Source: Arthrobacter sp. OAP107
Lineage (GTDB): Bacteria > Actinomycetota > Actinomycetes > Actinomycetales > Micrococcaceae
Reading direction: 5' to 3'
DNA length: 64,000 nucleotides
Assembly (NCBI RefSeq): GCF_040546765.1
Contig: NZ_JBEPOK010000001.1
Location: 3,782,001 to 3,846,000 of the forward strand
Part shown: positions 59,603-64,000 of the stretch, piece after piece
How the letters are laid out: each line of letters starts with the position of its first letter
Position numbering within the stretch: the stretch's first letter is position 1
Notes under the pieces: model-generated
Database searches by the model: none
What the model saw: only the letters and a program-made list of their open reading frames with translations
Told to the model about the DNA's origin: nothing
Program-made: the position numbers and the translations under genes

Positions 59603-59983
59603 GTGCCGACGAAACCAGCTGGCACCTTGTACCGCGGCCGTGAAGGCATGTGGTCTTGGGTTGGACACCGCATTACTGGTGTAGTGATCTTTTTCTTCTT
59701 GTTGGTCCATGTGCTGGACACCTCGCTGGTGAGGGTGTCGCCTGAGGCCTACACCGCGGTAATCGGTGCCTACAAGAACCCGCTGATGGCCCTGGGTGAA
59801 ACGGGCCTCGTCGCAGCGATCGTGTTCCACGCCTTCAACGGCCTGCGGATCATCGCTGTCGACTTCTGGAAGAAGGGCGCCAAGTACCAGCGCCAGATGC
59901 TGTGGGTGGTGCTGGGCCTGTGGGTCGTCACCATGGTCGCCTTCGCCATCCGCCACCTGTCCCTCGCGCTCGGAGGTCACTAA
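59603..59983 (+). CDS. sdhC: Succinate dehydrogenase cytochrome b556 subunit
   Basis: Membrane anchor subunit that binds heme b and quinone. The 126-residue protein begins GTLYRGREGMWSWVGHRITGV (Ser/His/Arg of the family signature, near residues 15-22), followed by three helices: VVIFFFLLVHVLDTSLV with the conserved heme His, GLVAAIVFHAFNGLRIIAVDF with the second, and LWVVLGLWVVTMVAFAIRHL. GTG 59603 has GGGAGG 8 nt upstream. First gene of sdhCDAB. Confidence 0.94.
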   Translation: MPTKPAGTLYRGREGMWSWVGHRITGVVIFFFLLVHVLDTSLVRVSPEAYTAVIGAYKNPLMALGETGLVAAIVFHAFNGLRIIAVDFWKKGAKYQRQMLWVVLGLWVVTMVAFAIRHLSLALGGH

Positions 59984-59986
59984 GCC

Positions 59987-60478
59987 ATGTCTGCAACTGA
60001 GATCCAGTCCCCGCGCAGCGGACAGATCGCCGGCAAGCCCGAGTCCGGCAAGATCGCCCCGAAGTACCGCCGCAACGGCAACTCGCGCGGCAACTTCGAA
60101 ATGCTGGCCTGGCTGTTCATGCGCCTCTCCGGCGTGGTCCTGGTTGTGCTGATCTTCGGCCACCTCATCGTGAACCTCCTGGTGGGCGAAGGCATCCACG
60201 CCATCGACTTCGGCTTCGTCGCCGGCAAGTGGGCGGATCCGTTCTGGCAGTTCTGGGACCTGGCCATGCTGTGGCTCGCCATGCTGCACGGCACCAACGG
60301 CGTCCGCACCATCATCAACGACTACGCCGAGAAGGACTCCACCCGCTTCTGGCTCAAGATGGTCCTCTACGCAGCCTCCGCCGTCATCATCATCCTCGGC
60401 ACCCTGGTGATCTTCACCTTCAACCCGTGCCCTGTGGTGGACGGCGTCCAGCTGCCCGGTGGCTTCTGCCCCGCGTAG
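59987..60478 (+). CDS. sdhD: Succinate dehydrogenase hydrophobic anchor subunit
   Basis: 163 residues, second membrane subunit of complex II. A 40-residue hydrophilic start is followed by three helices: FEMLAWLFMRLSGVVLVVLIFGHLIVNLLV (heme histidine), FWDLAMLWLAMLHGTNGVRTIINDYA (the conserved HGxxGxR-type segment) and LYAASAVIIILGTLVIFTF. It starts 3 bp after sdhC. A hairpin with a short T run lies after its stop. Confidence 0.94.
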   Translation: MSATEIQSPRSGQIAGKPESGKIAPKYRRNGNSRGNFEMLAWLFMRLSGVVLVVLIFGHLIVNLLVGEGIHAIDFGFVAGKWADPFWQFWDLAMLWLAMLHGTNGVRTIINDYAEKDSTRFWLKMVLYAASAVIIILGTLVIFTFNPCPVVDGVQLPGGFCPA

Positions 60479-60487
60479 CATCCCGTG

Positions 60488-60519
60488 GCGGCCCGCCATC
60501 CATTGGCGGGCCGCAATTT
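60488..60519 (+). terminator. Terminator-like hairpin between sdhD and sdhA
   Basis: 10-bp perfect stem GCGGCCCGCC (60488-60497) with 60505-60514, 7-nt loop, followed by AATTTTG. It lies inside the sdhCDAB operon, 10 nt after the sdhD stop and about 70 nt before sdhA, so it may cause partial termination or stabilise the upstream mRNA. Confidence 0.65.
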
Positions 60520-60583
60520 TGTGCGGAGACGGCTTCGACCGCCCGCTGTTTTATTGCGAATTTTGAGAGAAAGAGCGTCTGGT

Positions 60584-62386
60584 ATGCAGGTCCATAAGTA
60601 CGACGTCGTCATCGTCGGTGCCGGTGGCGCCGGGATGCGCGCCGCGATCGAGTCCGGTCAGCGTGCGCGAACAGCAGTACTGACCAAGCTGTACCCCACC
60701 CGCTCCCACACGGGTGCGGCGCAGGGCGGCATGTGTGCAGCCCTGGCCAATGTCGAGGAAGACAACTGGGAATGGCACACCTTCGACACCATCAAGGGCG
60801 GCGACTACCTGGTTGACCAGGACGCCGCTGAGGTCATGGCCAAGGAGGCCATCGACGCGGTGCTGGACCTCGAGAAGATGGGCCTGCCGTTCAACCGCAC
60901 GCCCGAGGGCCGCATTGACCAGCGCCGCTTCGGCGGCCACACCCGTGACCACGGCAAGGCTCCGGTGCGCCGCGCCTGCTACGCCGCCGACCGCACGGGC
61001 CACATGATCCTCCAGACCCTGTACCAAAACTGCGTCAAGCACAACGTTGAGTTCTACAACGAGTACTACGTCCTGGACCTCCTGACCGTCGAGGAAGACG
61101 CCGTGCGCGAGGACGGCACGCCGTTCAAGCAGAAGCGCGTCGCCGGCGTCGTGTCCTACGACCTCGCCTCCGGCGAGCTGCACGTCTTCCAGGCCAAGTC
61201 AGTGGTGTTCGCCTCCGGCGGCGCCGGCAAGGTCTTCAAGACCACCTCCAACGCCCACACCCTGACCGGTGACGGCATGGGCATCGCGTTCCGCCGCGGC
61301 ATCCCGCTGGAGGACATGGAGTTCTTCCAGTTCCACCCGACCGGCCTCGCCGGCCTCGGCATCCTGCTGTCCGAAGCAGCCCGCGGTGAAGGCGCCATCC
61401 TGCGCAACTCGGAGGGTGAACGCTTCATGGAGCGCTACGCCCCCACCATTAAGGACCTCGCCCCGCGTGACATCGTGGCCCGCTCCATGGCCAACGAGGT
61501 CCGCGAAGGCCGCGGCTGCGGACCGAACAAGGACTACGTGCTCCTTGACCTGACGCACCTCGAGCCGGCCCACATTGACGCCAAGCTGCCGGACATCACC
61601 GAGTTCGCCCGCACCTACCTCGGCGTTGAGCCCTACACGGAGCCGGTCCCCGTCTTCCCCACGGCGCACTACGCCATGGGCGGCATCCCGACGAACATCA
61701 CCACCGAGGTCCTGCAGGACAACGACACCGTGGTTCCGGGCCTCTACGCTGCCGGCGAGGTGGCCTGCGTTTCCGTGCACGGCTCCAACCGCCTGGGCAC
61801 CAACTCCCTGCTGGACATCAACGTGTTCGGCAAGCGCGCCGGCATTGCCGCCGCCGAGTACGCCAAGACGGCTGACTTCGTGGAGCTGCCGGAGAACCCG
61901 GAAGCGTTCACCATCCAACTGCTGGATGTGGCCCGCAACGCGAACGGCACCGAGAAGGTCTCCGCGATCCGCAAGGAACTGCAGGACACCATGGACGCCA
62001 ACATGCAGGTGTTCCGCACGGCAGAGACGCTGAACCAGGTCCTGAAGGACATCGAGTCCTTCGAGGAGCGGTACACGCGCATCAACGTCCAGGACAAGGG
62101 CAAGCGCTTCAACCTTGACCTGCTGGAGGCCGTTGAGCTCGGATTCCTGCTGGAACTGGCCCGGGTCATGACGGTTGCTGCCCTGCACCGTGAGGAATCC
62201 CGCGGCGGCCACTTCCGCGAGGACTTCCCGGACCGCGACGACGAAAAATTCATGAAGCACTCCATGGCGTACAAAGAAGACCACGCACCGGCCGACGGTT
62301 CCGCGGAGGAGGCAATCGCCGGTGTCCGGCTTGCCACCAAGCCGGTTGTCTTTACGCGCTACGAGCCGATGGTGAGGAAGTACTAA
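60584..62386 (+). CDS. sdhA: Succinate dehydrogenase flavoprotein subunit
   Basis: Oxidises succinate to fumarate with covalent FAD. The 600-residue protein begins YDVVIVGAGGAGMRAAIE, has the FAD-linking histidine in TRSHTGAAQGGMCAAL (near residue 43), active-site residues in FNRTPEGRIDQRRFGGHTRDHG (near 110-130), FQFHPTGLAG (near 250) and HGSNRLGTNSLLDINVFG (near 398). The ATG at 60584 is placed by the conserved start; its ribosome-binding site is weak (GAGAGAAAG, 11 nt away). It lies 105 bp after sdhD, beyond a hairpin. Confidence 0.97.
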   Translation: MQVHKYDVVIVGAGGAGMRAAIESGQRARTAVLTKLYPTRSHTGAAQGGMCAALANVEEDNWEWHTFDTIKGGDYLVDQDAAEVMAKEAIDAVLDLEKMGLPFNRTPEGRIDQRRFGGHTRDHGKAPVRRACYAADRTGHMILQTLYQNCVKHNVEFYNEYYVLDLLTVEEDAVREDGTPFKQKRVAGVVSYDLASGELHVFQAKSVVFASGGAGKVFKTTSNAHTLTGDGMGIAFRRGIPLEDMEFFQFHPTGLAGLGILLSEAARGEGAILRNSEGERFMERYAPTIKDLAPRDIVARSMANEVREGRGCGPNKDYVLLDLTHLEPAHIDAKLPDITEFARTYLGVEPYTEPVPVFPTAHYAMGGIPTNITTEVLQDNDTVVPGLYAAGEVACVSVHGSNRLGTNSLLDINVFGKRAGIAAAEYAKTADFVELPENPEAFTIQLLDVARNANGTEKVSAIRKELQDTMDANMQVFRTAETLNQVLKDIESFEERYTRINVQDKGKRFNLDLLEAVELGFLLELARVMTVAALHREESRGGHFREDFPDRDDEKFMKHSMAYKEDHAPADGSAEEAIAGVRLATKPVVFTRYEPMVRKY

Positions 62387-62387
62387 T

Positions 62388-63170
62388 ATGTCCGCTGAAC
62401 TTGCTGAGCCAGCCTCCAAGATCGAACTTCCCGCCGGTGTTGGCGGCGGCGGGGAAATCCCGACGTTCGACATCACGCTGCGCGTCCGCCGCTACGACCC
62501 CGAGGTTTCCGCCGAAGCCCGCTGGGACGACTTCAAGCTGACCATGTACGGCACGGACCGCGTGCTGGACGCCCTGCACAAGATCAAGTGGGACATTGAC
62601 GGCAGTGTTTCCTTCCGCCGTTCCTGCGCCCATGGCGTCTGCGGCTCAGATGCGATGCGCATCAACGGCCGCAACCGCCTTGCCTGCAAGACCCTGCTGA
62701 AGGACCTGGACACGTCCAAGCCCATCACGGTCGAGCCCATCAAGGGCCTGCCGGTGGAGAAGGACCTGATCGTGGACATGGAGCCGTTCTTCCAGTCCTT
62801 CCGCGAGGTCATGCCGTTCCTCATCAACAAGGGCCACGAGCCCACCAAGGAACGCCTCCAGTCCGCCGAGGACCGTGAGCGCTTTGACGACACCACCAAG
62901 TGCATCCTGTGCGCCGCGTGCACGTCGTCCTGCCCGGTGTTCTGGACCGACGGCCAATACTTCGGCCCGGCAGCGATCGTGAATGCCCACCGGTTCATCT
63001 TCGACTCCCGTGACGACGCCGGCGACATGCGCCTGGAGATCCTCAACGACAAGGAAGGCGTGTGGCGCTGCCGCACCACCTTCAACTGCTCGGAGGCATG
63101 CCCCCGCGGCATCCAGGTCACCCAGGCTATTGCGGAGGTCAAGCAGGCCATCCTGGCCCGCAAGATCTGA
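62388..63170 (+). CDS. sdhB: Succinate dehydrogenase iron-sulfur subunit
   Basis: Electron-transfer subunit of complex II, 260 residues. The plant-type [2Fe-2S] ligands are in SCAHGVCGSDAMRINGRNRLAC-type region (Cys near residues 84-104), and the [4Fe-4S]/[3Fe-4S] ligands in CILCAACTSSCPVFW (near 180) and FNCSEACPRGIQVTQAI (near 240). It starts 1 bp after sdhA and has GAGGAAG upstream. The operon ends with a 19-bp hairpin 15 nt after the stop. Confidence 0.97.
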   Translation: MSAELAEPASKIELPAGVGGGGEIPTFDITLRVRRYDPEVSAEARWDDFKLTMYGTDRVLDALHKIKWDIDGSVSFRRSCAHGVCGSDAMRINGRNRLACKTLLKDLDTSKPITVEPIKGLPVEKDLIVDMEPFFQSFREVMPFLINKGHEPTKERLQSAEDRERFDDTTKCILCAACTSSCPVFWTDGQYFGPAAIVNAHRFIFDSRDDAGDMRLEILNDKEGVWRCRTTFNCSEACPRGIQVTQAIAEVKQAILARKI

Positions 63171-63185
63171 GCCAGTTTAGTAACG

Positions 63186-63240
63186 GACGACGGCGTCGCT
63201 CACCACGTACGGGAAACGTACGGTGAGCGGCGCCGTCGTC
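63186..63240 (+). terminator. Terminator of sdhCDAB
   Basis: GACGACGGCG (63186-63195) pairs with CGCCGTCGTC (63231-63240), continued inward through one G-U pair and CGCTCACC/GGTGAGCG for 19 bp. The top holds a GTAC/GTAC segment. It is followed by GTATTCC. Confidence 0.8.
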
Positions 63241-63339
63241 GTATTCCATTGATTGAACAGGGCCCACACCCGCAGGGTTCCCTGACCGAGCTTGCGAGGT
63301 TAGGGTGCGGGTTGGGAATCAACCGGCAGGAAAGAACAG

Positions 63340-64000
63340 ATGCACCGCTCCGAAAAAGTCTCGTTCGAAGGCACCACCGGCGAACTGCTGTCCGGGATCC
63401 TCGATGTGCCGGAAGGCCCGGTGAAGGGCTGGGGCGTCTTTTCGCATGGCTTCACCCTGGGCAAGGACAGCCCCGCGGCATCGCGGATGTGCAAGGCGCT
63501 GGCGGACAACGGGATCGGCATGCTCCGCTTCGACAACGTGGGCCTCGGCGGCTCCGCGGGACAGTGGTCTGCGGGGTCCTTCAGCCACAAGGTGGCGGAC
63601 ACGGTCCGGGCCGCGGAGTACATGAGGGCCGAAGGCCGGGCCATTTCGCTGCTGGTGGGGCATTCCTTCGGCGGCGCCGCCGTGCTCGCGGCCGCGTCCG
63701 AAATCGCTGAAGTCGACGCCGTCGCGACCGTCGGGGCACCCTTCTCCCCCAAGCACGTCGCCCATGTTTTCGATGCCGCCCTGGACAGGATCCTGAGCGA
63801 GGGCAGCGCCGAAGTGGACCTCGGCGGCAAGCGCGTGGAAATCCGCCGGCACTTCGTGGAGGACCTGGAGAACGCCGACCTGACGGACTGCATCCGGCGG
63901 CTGCACAAGCCCCTGATGGTGCTGCACTCCCCCACGGACAACACCGTGGGCATCGAGAACGCCAGCACAATCTTCCAGACCGCCCGCCATCCGCGGAACT
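63340..64000 (+). CDS. Alpha/beta hydrolase (likely N-terminal part of an alpha/beta hydrolase-OsmC fusion), cut by window end
   Basis: 220 codons are visible. The hydrolase fold shows FEGTTGELLSGILDVPEG, VFSHGFTLGKDSPAA (oxyanion loop), MLRFDNVGLGGSAGQW, and the nucleophile elbow LLVGHSFGGAAVLAAASEI (Ser near residue 108). VATVGAPFSPKHVAHVF and LVLHSPTDNTVGIENA-type acid region follow. This exact succession is typical of bifunctional alpha/beta hydrolase/OsmC proteins, whose C-terminal half would detoxify peroxides, but that half is beyond the window. ATG 63340 has AGGAAAG 6 nt upstream. Confidence 0.85.
   Translation, partial: MHRSEKVSFEGTTGELLSGILDVPEGPVKGWGVFSHGFTLGKDSPAASRMCKALADNGIGMLRFDNVGLGGSAGQWSAGSFSHKVADTVRAAEYMRAEGRAISLLVGHSFGGAAVLAAASEIAEVDAVATVGAPFSPKHVAHVFDAALDRILSEGSAEVDLGGKRVEIRRHFVEDLENADLTDCIRRLHKPLMVLHSPTDNTVGIENASTIFQTARHPRN

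Overview
The window is core chromosome of a high-GC Gram-positive actinobacterium, most likely Micrococcaceae (Arthrobacter or Pseudarthrobacter). The supporting signs are GC-rich codon use, a mycothiol S-conjugate amidase, the greA-DUF4307-mca neighbourhood, the eno-ftsB-DUF501-ppx order, a mycosin-like protease and many genes that appear to be leaderless. No insertion sequence, prophage, CRISPR array, rRNA or integrase was seen. There is one tRNA.

Layout. 0-6.2 kb: GtrA-like protein (cut by the window edge), then purK-purE, an LCP-family cell-wall ligase, mannose-6-phosphate isomerase and a FemAB-type transferase. 6.2-14.2 kb: a frameshifted DUF559 nuclease-like gene between two hairpin repeats, class II fructose-1,6-bisphosphatase, a DUF4245 protein, carbonic anhydrase, fumarase, a TetR-MFS pair and a 4 x 32-bp tandem repeat. 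14.2-20.4 kb: a short A24 prepilin peptidase, two unknown proteins, GNAT, PIN-PhoH, UppS and a hemolysin-III-like protein. 20.4-28.6 kb: a DUF255 thioredoxin-like protein, Mca, DUF4307, GreA, rhomboid protease, threonine dehydratase and an AI-2E family permease. 28.6-34.3 kb: a galactose block (aldose epimerase; DeoR regulator-galT-galK) and a thiolase. 34.4-41.4 kb: a BAX-inhibitor-like protein and a branched-chain amino acid ABC system whose permease/ATPase operon and binding-protein gene converge on a shared terminator. 41.4-51.5 kb: tRNA(UAA), ACT-GNAT, type II NADH dehydrogenase, mycosin-like protease, ppx, DUF501, FtsB-like, enolase, MazG and adenosine deaminase. 51.5-59.3 kb: two DedA proteins, deoA-cdd, an ohrR-ohr-oxidoreductase operon, an M20 amidohydrolase and mannose-1-phosphate guanylyltransferase. 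59.4-64 kb: sdhCDAB and a partial alpha/beta hydrolase.

How the parts connect. Central carbon and respiration genes are spread along the window (glpX, eno, fumC, sdhCDAB, ndh). manA and manC supply mannose nucleotide precursors for the envelope; LCP, FemAB and UppS act on cell-wall assembly. add, deoA and cdd form a nucleoside-salvage group. The liv system has a CRP/GlxR-like site about 109 nt upstream of each of its two transcription units.

I see no obviously new multi-gene defence or biosynthetic system. The most interesting signals are non-coding: a family of GCGCGAAC-bounded hairpins at gene ends, a branched potential RNA structure ahead of sdhCDAB plus a terminator-like hairpin inside that operon, a short-arm tRNA with a leucine UAA anticodon, and at least twelve genes with TANNNT 6-7 nt before the start codon. 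Among proteins, a LivH permease fused to a secreted beta-sandwich-like domain stands out.
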